Positions 51,872 to 59,823 of a stretch of DNA of 64,000 nucleotides are shown in pieces (positions within the stretch are counted from its first letter, which is position 1; each line of letters begins with the position of its first letter). The position numbers were made by a program, and so were the translations under genes. The stretch covers positions 1 to 64,000 of the forward strand of contig SFIM01000011.1 in assembly GCA_004556155.1 (NCBI GenBank). Reading direction: 5' to 3'. Below the pieces are notes generated by a model, which saw only the letters and a program-made list of their open reading frames with translations, was not told the origin of the DNA and made no database searches. The DNA comes from Clostridiales bacterium. GTDB lineage: Bacteria > Bacillota > Clostridia > Christensenellales > Aristaeellaceae.

Positions 51872-53710
51872 ATGGATTTTCTGCCCATGCCGCATCATGT
51901 GCGCAGGCTGGAGGGACGCTTCTGCATTCGTTATAACGGCTGCATCATGCTGCAGGATACGGAGCCGTCGGCGCTTTTGTATGCCCGGATGCTGCGCGAT
52001 ACCATCCGGGAAGAAACCGGGCTTGTCCTGAGCATCCGCCGCGGACAGGGCGAGGCGGGGGATATTGTGCTGCGCCCCGATCAGGCGCTTGCGGAAAGGG
52101 CCTATCGCGTCCATGTGCTGCCGGAGGGAGTCACTGTGTCCGGCGGCAGCGACGAGGCGCTGCTCAACGGCGTGATGACGCTGTGCCAGTGGGTGCAGCG
52201 TCACGGCGTGCAGCTGCCCGCGCTGGAAATTGAGGATGCGCCCGATCTGGCCGCCCGCGCCTATTATCTGGATTGCTCCCGCGGCCGCGTGCCTACGCTG
52301 GCCACGCTGAAGCGCTATGCCGATATCCTGTGCCGCTACAAGATCAACCAGTGGCAGCTGTATATCGAGCATACCTATCTGTTCCGCCATCTGAGCGAGG
52401 CCTGGCGCGACGATACGCCGCTTACGGCGGAGGAAATACTGGAGCTGGACGCATACTGCCGCGCGCGCCATATCGAGCTGGTGCCGTCGCTGTCAAGCTT
52501 CGGCCATATGTATAAGATTCTGAGCACCAGAACCTGCTGCGAGCTGTGCGAGCTGACGGATTCCGAAAAGAAAACCTTCAACTATACCTATTCCGGCGAT
52601 CATCATACCCTGCGCTCGGACGATGCGCGCGCGCTGGCGTTTATCACCGGCCTGATCGATGAGTACGCGGCGCTGTTTACCTCCCGCAAGTTCAACATCT
52701 GCTGCGATGAAACCTTCGATCTGGGCAAGGGCCGCAGCGCTGCGCTGGTGCAGGAGGAGGGCGAGCACGAGGTGTATATCCGCCATGTGGCCGCGCTGTG
52801 CGGGCATCTGGTCAAGCGCGGGATCACCCCGATGTTCTGGGGCGATATCGTCTATCGCCATCCTGAAACCTATGCCCGCCTGCCCAAGGAGACCATCTGC
52901 CTGAACTGGGGATATCTGCCCAATCAGCGCGAGGATGAAATCCGCACGCTGGCCGAGATGGGCGCTACCCAGTATGCCTGCCCCGGCGTGTGCACATGGA
53001 ACCGCTGGCTGCCGCTGATGGAGAATTCCTATAAGAATATCCGCGTGATGTGCCGCCACGGGCAAAAATACCATGCAATCGGCATGCTCAATACCGATTG
53101 GGGCGACTATGGGCATATCTGCCACCCGTGGCTGAGCGTGCCGGGCATCCTGTACGGCGCGGCCTTTTCGTGGAACGCACAGGAAATCCCCTTTGATGAA
53201 ATCAACCGCGCGATTTCCTTCCTGGAGTATGGCGACCGCAGCGAGGCGTGGGTATCCGCCCTGGCGCAGCTGACCGATCACGAGGTGTGGGACTGGTTCC
53301 ATGCCGTGCGCTGGATTGAAGAAGGCGACGCGGCTAAACAGGCGGAAATCCTGGCGGATGCGCACGTGGAGCGCGTTCCCACAGAAAACGCCGCCATCGC
53401 CGCCGCGCTGGAGCGGCTGGACGAGGCGGCGGCGCAGTTGCGGCCCGATCAGCGGCAACTGCTGCAGGCTGTGCATACGGCGGCCGACGGGGCGAACATA
53501 TTGAATGAAATCGGCCTGTATCTGTCCCGGGAGCCTTCGCCCGAGCAGGGCGATGCGCTGGCCGTCCGGCTGGAAAACTGGCTCTATGCCTTCCTGCAGC
53601 TGTGGCGCGGCGTATCCAAGGAGACCACTGTGCGCCGCGTGCAGCGCGTAGTGACAGACTATGCAAACGTGCTGCGCGGCCGCGAGCTGCCCCGCAATCT
53701 GCATCCGTAA
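51872..53710 (+). CDS. GH20-like beta-N-acetylhexosaminidase
   Basis: 612 residues from ATG 51872, 8 nt after AAGGAG; the GTG at 51863 is in frame but lies on the SD. A GH20b-like N-terminal domain (LLYARMLRDTIREETGLVLSI; YRVHVLPEGVTVSGGSDEALLNGVMTL) leads to a TIM barrel: RAYYLDCSRGRVPTLATLKRYADILCRYKINQWQLYIEHTY, then KFNICCDETFDLGKG, whose Asp279-Glu280 pair is the catalytic acid pair of substrate-assisted hexosaminidases. The C-terminal 130 residues are helical. It lacks a signal peptide and would act on imported chitobiose- or GlcNAc-containing fragments. Last gene of the operon; no terminator is seen. Confidence 0.87.
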   Translation: MDFLPMPHHVRRLEGRFCIRYNGCIMLQDTEPSALLYARMLRDTIREETGLVLSIRRGQGEAGDIVLRPDQALAERAYRVHVLPEGVTVSGGSDEALLNGVMTLCQWVQRHGVQLPALEIEDAPDLAARAYYLDCSRGRVPTLATLKRYADILCRYKINQWQLYIEHTYLFRHLSEAWRDDTPLTAEEILELDAYCRARHIELVPSLSSFGHMYKILSTRTCCELCELTDSEKKTFNYTYSGDHHTLRSDDARALAFITGLIDEYAALFTSRKFNICCDETFDLGKGRSAALVQEEGEHEVYIRHVAALCGHLVKRGITPMFWGDIVYRHPETYARLPKETICLNWGYLPNQREDEIRTLAEMGATQYACPGVCTWNRWLPLMENSYKNIRVMCRHGQKYHAIGMLNTDWGDYGHICHPWLSVPGILYGAAFSWNAQEIPFDEINRAISFLEYGDRSEAWVSALAQLTDHEVWDWFHAVRWIEEGDAAKQAEILADAHVERVPTENAAIAAALERLDEAAAQLRPDQRQLLQAVHTAADGANILNEIGLYLSREPSPEQGDALAVRLENWLYAFLQLWRGVSKETTVRRVQRVVTDYANVLRGRELPRNLHP

Positions 53711-53716
53711 TGCTGC

Positions 53717-53896
53717 TTATTCCAGATACTTCATTGCCTGATCGCACAGCGCCTGGCGCGCGCCGCTGTGAACCGCGTCGCCGTACAGGCGCTCCAGCTG
53801 ATCGTGCCGCGCCTTGGCCTCCTGCAGGCTGTCGGCGGCCTGGCGCAGCAGCAGATCGTGCGCCGCACGGTTGAAATCCAGCGCGGAGCGGTGTGT
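53717..53896 (-). pseudogene. 3' fragment of a PRK06851-like ATPase gene
   Basis: The minus frame ending TAA at 53717-53719 reads ALDFNRAAHDLLLRQAADSLQ and then EAKARHDQLERLYGDAVHSG ... QALCDQAMKYLE. The alternating helix EAKARHDQLERLY resembles the C-terminus of the PRK06851 P-loop protein family as I recall it. The gene has lost everything upstream, where element-type sequence begins (about 53890), so it was probably broken by insertion or deletion there. Confidence 0.5.
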
Positions 53897-53944
53897 TATC
53901 CTCGCAATGTTTTCCCTGAGATTCCTCCGTTCTCTGCATAAGCA

Positions 53945-54045
53945 GTCTATTTATAGACCATCTTAGCACATTCAAATCCAAAAGCCCATATATAGACCGC
54001 ATATTGAAAGACAATTTGCTATGCTTAATAGGGCTATATATAGAC
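53945..54045. promoter_or_regulatory. Three TATAGAC-type operator copies before the XRE gene
   Basis: GTCTAT-TT-ATAGAC (53945-53958) is a perfect inverted repeat; CCATATATAGAC (53986-53997) and GCTATATATAGAC (54033-54045) are variants. The last lies just before the XRE SD. This is the usual pattern for autorepression by a small XRE protein. The minus strand from here begins with ATGCAGAGAACGGAGG at 53940, a start without a surviving gene. Confidence 0.65.
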
Positions 54046-54058
54046 AGGGAGCGATAAA

Positions 54059-54301
54059 ATGGGCACAGTTGAATGCGTGGGAAATCGGATTCTGGAGCTA
54101 TGCAGGAAAAAGAATCTGTCAATCAATGGGCTGGCCCGGAGCGCGGGCGTGCCGCCCACGACGGTGAAGAACATTTTGAATGGCGCGAGTCGAAATCCGG
54201 GTATTGTGACGATCAAGATGATTTGCGATGGATTCTGTATTTCGCTGGTGGAATTCTTTGATACGAAAGAATTTCGGGAATTGGAGCAGGAGCTGCAATA
54301 A
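54059..54301 (+). CDS. XRE family helix-turn-helix regulator
   Basis: 80 residues: VGNRILELCRKKNLSINGLARSAGVPPTTVKNILNG is a standard XRE HTH and SRNPGIVTIKMICDGFCISLVEFFDTKEFRELEQEL the following helices. Such single-domain regulators control ICE and transposon genes. ATG follows AGGGAG, and three TATAGAC operator copies lie upstream. It is the only intact gene of the decayed serine-recombinase element and may still repress its own promoter. A hairpin with GCAATGGGTG/CACCCATTGC (about 54345-54378) follows as a likely terminator. Confidence 0.88.
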   Translation: MGTVECVGNRILELCRKKNLSINGLARSAGVPPTTVKNILNGASRNPGIVTIKMICDGFCISLVEFFDTKEFRELEQELQ

Positions 54302-54343
54302 ATCTGTCGCTGGTGTAAATCTACATTATATATAATGAAGAAA

Positions 54344-54380
54344 CACCCATTGCTTCCTTTGTTCGGAGGCAATGGGTGTT
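54344..54380 (+). terminator. Terminator after the XRE gene
   Basis: CACCCATTGC near 54346 and GCAATGGGTG near 54369 form a long stem, followed by TTTGCT. Confidence 0.7.
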
Positions 54381-54402
54381 TGCTATTTCCATGTTGAAAT
54401 TG

Positions 54403-54805
54403 TCATGCGGCAGGCAATACCGGTCGGATGATCTGAACGGTTACGCCGTTTGCTTTGGCGTAGCCTATGGTCATAGCTGTCACGCCCGGCTGGCCGTCAT
54501 AGGCGGCAAGCAGCAGGTCGGCATTATTGACGAGATAACGGTTCCGAATGAACATGGCGCTTTTCGTATATATATGACTGGTCGCCGTAGTGATGTCGGC
54601 CAATTCAAAAAGCAGGTCGTGCCGCGCCCGGTATTCCTCCGGCCATTTACTGGCCTGATCGTCGAATGGGCTGACCATTTCCAGAATAACCTCCGGATGC
54701 TGCTTGCGCAATTCAACGACGGCCTCTGCTGCGAACATATCCATACCCAAAGCACCGCCAGAGATAAAATGACGATAGCCCATGTCATAGAGCGTTTGGA
54801 TCGTA
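54403..54805 (-). pseudogene. 5'-truncated SLOG-family gene
   Basis: The minus frame ending at 54403 encodes TLYDMGYRHFISGGALGMDMFAAEAVVELRKQHPEVILEM and SDA-free continuation up to TAMTIGYAKANGVTVQIIRPV, a Rossmann-like SLOG (DUF1273-type) domain with the GGALGMD nucleotide-binding loop. The N-terminal strand and CFTGHRP-like motif of this family are missing because the sequence changes at about 54800 into the opposite-strand recombinase remnant. SLOG genes are frequent passengers of Clostridial mobile elements. The gene is therefore a remnant; no start or SD is found at the break. Confidence 0.7.
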
Positions 54806-55243
54806 GACAGGCTTCTGCAAACAAGACAGGAGCAGCGGCTGCTCGACCGCAAACAGGCGCAACGTCGGTTACAAACGCTCCAAAGCCGGAAAGCCCAGCT
54901 TGACGAGCGACTGCAAGACCTCTATGAGCGGCTGGTGGAGGGCGGGATATCCCGCGAGAGCTTCGCGGCACAGAAGAAAGCTCTGACGGCGCAGGCAGAG
55001 GAAATCTCCCGCACGGTCTTGGAGCTGGAGCGCAAAATAAGCGGCAGCGACGACAATAGGAACGCCGTAATCGAGCATTTCAAGAGCTATGCCGGGATTA
55101 CGGCGCTGACCAGGGAAATCTCAATCGAGCTGCTGCACTCCGTCACCATCTACCCGGACGGGCGCATGGACATCCGGCTGAATCTTGTCGATGAGATTGA
55201 AGCTCTGATGGAAGCCTTGCGCCGGGAATCCTGTACGGCGTGA
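54803..55243 (+). pseudogene. C-terminal fragment of a serine recombinase (remnant A)
   Basis: An open frame to TGA at 55241-55243 reads QEQRLLDRKQAQRRLQTLQS with coiled-coil character, then YERLVEGGISRESFAAQKKA and ELLHSVTIYPDGRMDIRLNL. This is the helical and beta-ending C-terminus of large serine recombinases (the region with DUF4368-like end). The catalytic and zinc-ribbon parts are absent. It is joined head to tail to another truncated recombinase 23 bp later. Confidence 0.7.
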
Positions 55244-55265
55244 ATTTATTAGTCCTTTCTGTACA

Positions 55266-56624
55266 GCAGCCGACAAAGGTATCACCGGCACCAGCACGAA
55301 AAAGCGCGAGCAATTCAACGACATGGTGCAGGACGCGCTGGCCGGGAAGATTGACCTGATTATCACGAAATCGGTCAGCCGCTTCGCCCGCAATACGGTC
55401 GATACATTGACCACCATCCGCTTGCTCAAGGAGCACGGCGTGGAGGTATACTTCGAGGAACAGAATATCTACTCGCTGGATTCCAAGGGCGAGCTGCTGC
55501 TCACGATCATGTCCTCGCTGGCCCAGGAGGAAAGCCGAAACATTTCAGAAAACGTGACCTGGGGCATGAGAAAACGCTTTGCAGACGGCAAGGTGGCGCT
55601 GCCTTACAAACAGTTTCTCGGCTATAAAAAGGGCGCGGACGGTATTCCGGAAATCGTGCCCGAGGAAGCTGCTATCGTCAAGCTGATCTATCGCCTGTTC
55701 ATGGAGGGAAAATCACCTGCGTACATCGCGCGATTTCTTTCCTCCTGCAATATTCCTTCGCCTGCCGAGAGGCCGCAATGGCGGCCCGAAACGGTGAAAA
55801 GCATTCTGTCCAACGAGAAATACAAGGGCGACGCCATCCTGCAAAAGACCTTCTGCACGGATTTCCTGACCAAGAAAATGAAGGTGAACGAGGGCGAGGT
55901 TCCTCAGTATTACGTTGAAAATAGTCATCCCGCTATCATTTCGCCGGAAATGTTCGAGGCCGTGCAGGCAGAGCTTGTCAAGCGTAAACGCTCCAATCAT
56001 CGGAATTATACACCGCATTGCTTTTCCGGGCGCGTCTTTTGCGATGAATGCGGCGCGCTGTATGGCAGCAAGGTGTGGCATTCCAAGACCGTGTGGCAAT
56101 GCAATGCCCGCCATAAAGGAAAAACCGCCTGTCAAACACCCGCCTTGCGCGACGAAACGCTGCAGGATGCATTCGTCATGGCGATTAACCGGACGCTGCA
56201 CAAGAAGGACGAAATCATCCGGATTTGCGAGGCGACCATGGAAAAACGGTGCGATATTCAACCGCTCAAGGAAGAACAGAAAAAGCTCCAAGCCGAGCTG
56301 GAGGTCACTCGCGGCCTGATGGAACGCCTGATTACGCTCAATGCGACAACGGTAATGGATCAGGATGAGTACAACCGGCAGTTTGCGGAATACGAGGCCC
56401 GTTACAACGAAATTCGCCAGCGCATTGCCGATGTGGAATCCGAACAGAAGCAGCGCGTTGGAAAACGCGGCAAGCTGGCAGAGTATCTGGAGACGCTGAA
56501 AAATCAAGGGATCATTTCCAGCTTTAACGAAACGCTGTGGTATGGCACGGTGGAGCAGGTGCGCGTACTAAAGGACGGAAAACTGCGCTTCATTTTTAAA
56601 GATGGCTCAATGGTTGACTGCTAA
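55266..56624 (+). pseudogene. Large serine recombinase lacking its catalytic serine (remnant B)
   Basis: The open frame starts abruptly at ADKGITGTSTKKREQFNDMV, so the first 55-60 residues with the nucleophilic Ser (usual AYxRVS motif) are missing. The rest is intact: ITKSVSRFARNTVDTLTTIRLLKEHGVEVYFEEQNI, LAQEESRNISENVTWGMRK, the Recombinase domain (FLGYKKGADGIPEIVPEEAAIVKLIYRLFMEGKSPAYIARFL), the zinc ribbon CDECGALYGSKVWHSKTVWQC with CQTP, a coiled coil, and the C-terminal strand YGTVEQVRVLKDGKLRFIF. An ATG at 55323 could start a shorter protein, but it could not catalyse strand exchange. A terminator follows. Confidence 0.85.
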
Positions 56625-56634
56625 AAATGGACAT

Positions 56635-56675
56635 ACCCGCAAGCCCATTTTCTGGGGCCTGCGGGCACTTTTTGT
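56635..56675 (+). terminator. Terminator after the recombinase remnant
   Basis: CCCGCA-a-GCC pairs with GGC-c-TGCGGG, followed by CACTTTTTG. Confidence 0.75.
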
Positions 56676-56739
56676 TTAAACTTTCCTGTGTAATGGTGCA
56701 ACCCCGACATGGCGTACCTACTGTCGGATAGGACATAAG

Positions 56740-56771
56740 CCACCGAGATGCAATAATCCGGTGGTTTTTTG
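56740..56771 (+). terminator. Terminator beyond the element boundary
   Basis: CCACCG (56740-56745) pairs with CGGTGG (56759-56764) and TTTTTT follows. It probably belonged to the host gene that once ended here. Confidence 0.75.
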
Positions 56772-56780
56772 TATGCTTTC

Positions 56781-56809
56781 TTGTGCTGTTTGCCGCTTTA
56801 TGCTAAAAT
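56781..56809 (+). promoter_or_regulatory. Promoter of the DUF1801-like gene group
   Basis: TTGTGC (56781-56786), 17 bp, TAAAAT (56804-56809). Confidence 0.65.
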
Positions 56810-56842
56810 GATGCCGAATAACTGGCATTTGGAGGAGAACAA

Positions 56843-57172
56843 ATGGATGAGCAGGTAAGGAAGTATGTTGAGCAGTAGCCGAGTGCCATTGTGAATATGT
56901 ATCATGCCCTCAGGACGCTGATTCTGGATAGCGCGCCCGCCGCGCCACAGGAAAAGCTGTGGGCGAAGCTGCCAAGCTATTATGTGGGGGAAGCCTTTGT
57001 CCGGCTGATTCCGTTTAAGGATCATATCAATATTGAGGCCAGCGCTGCGGCGGCGCACAGGCAGGAGCTGGCGGGCTACAAAATGACTCCCAAGGGCATG
57101 CTGCAAATCTTCCTGGGCCAGGGTATTCCCGGCGACGCGCTTAGGCGGATATTTGAGGAAACATTGCACTAA
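56843..57172 (+). pseudogene. DUF1801/YdhG-like gene with an in-frame TAG at codon 12
   Basis: A strong SD (GGAGGAGAAC) precedes ATG 56843, but the frame meets TAG at 56876-56878 (MDEQVRKYVEQ-stop-PSAIVNMYHALRTLI). Beyond the stop the same frame continues without interruption to 57172 with the DUF1801 core (EKLWAKLPSYYVGEAFVRLIPFKDHINIEASAA; GYKMTPKGMLQIFLGQGIP). Total length 109 codons, normal for the family. Either the gene is inactivated by a point nonsense mutation, or a shorter protein begins at GTG 56891, which has no SD. Proteins of this group have a frataxin/iron-chaperone-like fold with unclear function. Promoter and downstream genes look intact. Confidence 0.8.
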
Positions 57173-57186
57173 GGGAGAAAAAGAAA

Positions 57187-57627
57187 ATGGAAGCCAAGTG
57201 GTTTAACGTATACGGATTGATTTTTGTGGCGGTGATCCTAATTCCTAATGTGATCTTTGCGATGAAGTGCAAGGATGGATTTGTCAACAAATGGAATAAC
57301 AAGCTGGTGGAAACCGTGGAGCAGATCGGACGCTTTGCCTGCTTTATCCTGATGATTTTTCAAATCCCGGGCACATTCTTTGGCTGGTATTCGCAGCAAG
57401 CGTTTTATCTCTATCTGATTGCGGACACGCTGCTGGCGGCGGCTTATTGCCTGATCTGGCTGATTTGCTTTCACAAAAGCAGCATGTTCCGTGCGCTGGC
57501 GCTTTCCATTATCCCTTCGGTTTTGTTCCTGCTGAGCGGCATTCTCATTCGCTCAATTTCGCTGATCGCTGCGGCCGCGCTGTTTGCGCCCAGCCATATT
57601 CTGATTTCGTATAAGAACGTAAAGTAA
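57187..57627 (+). CDS. Small integral membrane protein, unknown function
   Basis: 146 residues with four predicted membrane helices (about 7-26, 46-68, 73-94, 100-138), separated by a basic loop (KCKDGFVNKWNNKLVETVEQIGR). I do not recognise a family with confidence. It lies 14 bp after the DUF1801-like gene and 18 bp before the AadA-like gene, so the three were one transcription unit. ATG is preceded by AAGGGAG. Confidence 0.75.
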   Translation: MEAKWFNVYGLIFVAVILIPNVIFAMKCKDGFVNKWNNKLVETVEQIGRFACFILMIFQIPGTFFGWYSQQAFYLYLIADTLLAAAYCLIWLICFHKSSMFRALALSIIPSVLFLLSGILIRSISLIAAAALFAPSHILISYKNVK

Positions 57628-57645
57628 AGTTGGGAGGAAAAAAGA

Positions 57646-58782
57646 ATGGAACTGCAAAGCCTGCTGGACGCCTTTGTCGCTCAATCCAGGGCCATTCTGG
57701 GCGATTGCCTGACGGGCGTGTATCTGCACGGCTCGGCGGCCATGGGCTGCTTTCAGCCGCAAAAGAGCGATGTTGATCTGCTGATCGTGGTGGAAAACGC
57801 GCTGCCGGATGAACTGAAGCTGCAATACATGGCGATGGTGACAGCCATGAACGACTATGCCCCGCAAAAGGGCATTGAAATGAGCGTGCTCCGCCGAGAT
57901 GTGTGCAAGCCGTTTGTCTATCCCACGCCGTATGAGCTGCATTTTTCCGTGATGCATCTGGAGCGATATCAGGAGAACCCGGCGGAGTATGTACGCGCCA
58001 TGCACGGTGAGGATAAAGACCTCGCGGCGCATTGCATGATGCTGCGCCATCGCGGCGTAAGGCTTTACGGCCCCGAAATTGAGCAGGTTTTCGGGCCGGT
58101 AAGCGATGAAGTGTTTGAGAACAGCATCTATCAGGATATCCGTACCGCGCAGGAGGATATCCTGAAAGCCCCGGTCTATGTCATCCTGAATCTTTGCCGC
58201 GCGGTGGCCTATATAGAGGAAGGGCTGCTCCTGTCCAAGCGCGAGGGCGTCGAGTGGGCGCTGAATGATTGGCAGCTTGCGCCTTATCAGGGCATGATCC
58301 GCGCCGCGCTGAAGGCGTATCAGGAGGGGGAGAGTATGCCGCTGGATCATGAGGCGGCGCAAAACTTTGCGAGAATCATGCTGAGCCGATTTACTACGCG
58401 CCCGTTCAGCCCGTTTGAAAAGCAGTGGATGGCGCTGTTTGCCGCCGATATTCCCAGGGAGGTCGTTCAGCGCTACGTCCACGATACGGGCAACTACATC
58501 TGGCATGTGTTTTCTTTTGAATTGAAGCCCCGCGACAGCTTCGCGGAGAAAGAGGAAGCAAAGCGCCTGTTTGACGCGCAGGATAAGCGCGGCGCCTCCT
58601 ATTATGAGCCCTGGCCGAAAAACGGCGAGCATGAGCCGCAGTATGACTCGCCTTCCGCCGACGACCTGGAGGAGCTTACGGAATGCTATGTGATCGCAGT
58701 GGATAAAAGCTGGACCTATATTTTAACGCATGAGGATGGCATACTCGGCCCGTACTTTTACAGGCTGCCAAAGAAAGCGTAA
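57646..58782 (+). CDS. AadA-like nucleotidyltransferase fused to a DUF4275-like domain
   Basis: 378 residues. The N-terminal half is an aminoglycoside-type adenylyltransferase: GVYLHGSAAMGCFQPQKSDVDLLIVV (residues 25-50) is the nucleotidyltransferase motif hG(S)-x-DxD with both metal Asp residues, and the helical C-terminal domain with RAVAYIEEGLLLSKREGVEWAL and YQGMIRAALKAYQEGE follows as in AadA/ANT(9). From about residue 270 an extra 110 residues (RYVHDTGNYIWHVFSFELKPRD; YVIAVDKSWTYILTHEDGILGPYFYRLP) resembles DUF4275. Aminoglycoside resistance cannot be assumed; substrates of such chromosomal homologues are mostly untested. GGGAGGA precedes ATG. Confidence 0.8.
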   Translation: MELQSLLDAFVAQSRAILGDCLTGVYLHGSAAMGCFQPQKSDVDLLIVVENALPDELKLQYMAMVTAMNDYAPQKGIEMSVLRRDVCKPFVYPTPYELHFSVMHLERYQENPAEYVRAMHGEDKDLAAHCMMLRHRGVRLYGPEIEQVFGPVSDEVFENSIYQDIRTAQEDILKAPVYVILNLCRAVAYIEEGLLLSKREGVEWALNDWQLAPYQGMIRAALKAYQEGESMPLDHEAAQNFARIMLSRFTTRPFSPFEKQWMALFAADIPREVVQRYVHDTGNYIWHVFSFELKPRDSFAEKEEAKRLFDAQDKRGASYYEPWPKNGEHEPQYDSPSADDLEELTECYVIAVDKSWTYILTHEDGILGPYFYRLPKKA

Positions 58783-58792
58783 ACTGCACTAT

Positions 58793-58832
58793 AAAAAAAC
58801 ACCCCGCAGCGGAGTTTTCCGCTTCGGGGTGC
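58793..58832. terminator. Bidirectional terminator
   Basis: CACCCCG-c-AGCGGA pairs with TCCGCT-t-CGGGGTG around GTTT. On the minus strand a seven-T run follows; on the plus strand it closes the AadA-like gene. Confidence 0.85.
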
Positions 58833-58844
58833 TTACGTTCAGGC

Positions 58845-59342
58845 TTATTCCTCTGCGCTCAGGTTTTCGGTGGCGAACAGGTTGATCGCGCCCAGAATTT
58901 CTTCCTCGGTATAGTTTTCGGCGATTGTGCCCACATTCCAGTAAGCGTAGTTGCCCTCGAACCAGCTCATCAGGTCGGCCAGATCTTCGGCATAGCGGAA
59001 CTCCAGATGGAAGGTTTCAGCCATGGTGTCGCTGCCGAAAGCAAAATAGGTGAACTGACCGGCGTTTTCATCCTCGGTCTTATAGAAGATGAAGCCGTTC
59101 TCGTTGTTCTCTACCTCCACGGGCGCGTAGGTGTGGCGGAAGATCTCGTTGCCCTCGGCGTCCACGCCGGAGATTACGTTGCCTTCGATGGTCATCTTGG
59201 CCACGCCGCCGATGTAGTAGCAGTCAAAACGCATGCTTTCGGGATCGGCGCTGTACTTGGCAATGGCTTCCTCGCCGTACACATCGCCCGTGCACACATA
59301 CAGCAGGTATTCGCGGTCAAAAGTACAGCTCGCGCAGTACAT
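58845..59342 (-). pseudogene. ZinT/YodA-like domain, 5'-truncated
   Basis: The frame ending at 58845 has an ATG at 59342 and encodes 165 residues that carry a ZinT-like (YodA) lipocalin-type domain: FDCYYIGGVAKMTIEGNVISG, GNEIFRHTYAPVEV, FTYFAFGSDTMAETFHLEFRYAEDL, GNYAYWNVGTIAE. The signal peptide and the N-terminal His-rich zinc site of secreted ZinT are missing, because upstream of about 59320 the DNA belongs to another gene remnant. One of the usual HFHxxxG zinc His motifs reads FHLEFRY here. Intact ZinT proteins bind zinc or cadmium outside the cell. This copy is most likely a dead fragment expressed, if at all, without export. Confidence 0.6.
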
Positions 59343-59812
59343 GCTCACAGCGTCCCGGCCTCGCCCAGCATGAACCAGCGGCTGCCCAGCAGATTGGCGC
59401 GCAGCGCGGATAAATCCACCGCCAGCGGGGCCACATGGCGCGGCATCCAGCGCGTGGCCGCGGCACAGTCGATCTGCAAACACAGCCCCTCATAATAGCC
59501 CAGGGGGAAAAGAGAGGTGGACTGCGCACCGTGCAGCCCGTCAAAGCAGCTGACAGACAGCCCGCCAGGCGTCAGCACAGCCTGTTCGCGCAGGGAAAAG
59601 ACGCTTTCAAAGCGCCCCGATGTGCAGAAATTAATCTCCAGCTGATCGTGCTGATCACGCAGCTCCTCAAAGCCATGCGTTTACAGGCGTACCAGCAGCG
59701 CGTTCACGCCGTCAAACAGGGGATAACGCGCAATGCTGCCGCCGCCATCCAGACAGGGCAGGGTGGCAAAGGCTTCTCCGCGAAAACCGTCTAATAGCTG
59801 ACTTTCATCCAT
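59314..59812 (-). pseudogene. Remnant of an AraC-type regulator gene (in-frame stop, frameshift, 3' loss)
   Basis: From ATG 59812 (GAGGG 8 nt upstream) the frame reads MDESQLLDGFRGEAFATLPC to LVRL, meets TAA at 59681-59683, then continues in frame through GFEELRDQHDQLEINFCTSG, ESVFSLREQAVLTPGGLSVS and FPLGYYEGLCLQIDC to a TGA at 59345. After a one-base shift the sequence continues as EHVLRELYF, the place where AraC proteins of this type have xHIFxELY. The C-terminal HTH is absent; a ZinT-like fragment follows instead. At least three lesions are therefore visible. It lies 11 bp beyond the CvpA gene, whose operon it may once have ended. Confidence 0.65.
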
Positions 59813-59823
59813 GCGCGCTGCCC

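Noticed and set aside
56891..57172. GTG 56891 as the true start of the DUF1801-like gene
   Set aside because: No SD precedes it, while ATG 56843 has a near-perfect one and the missing residues belong to the family N-terminus; kept only as an alternative.
57646..58782. Calling an aminoglycoside resistance gene
   Set aside because: The nucleotidyltransferase motif is clear but chromosomal homologues have unknown substrates and this one has an extra domain; resistance is not supported by sequence alone.
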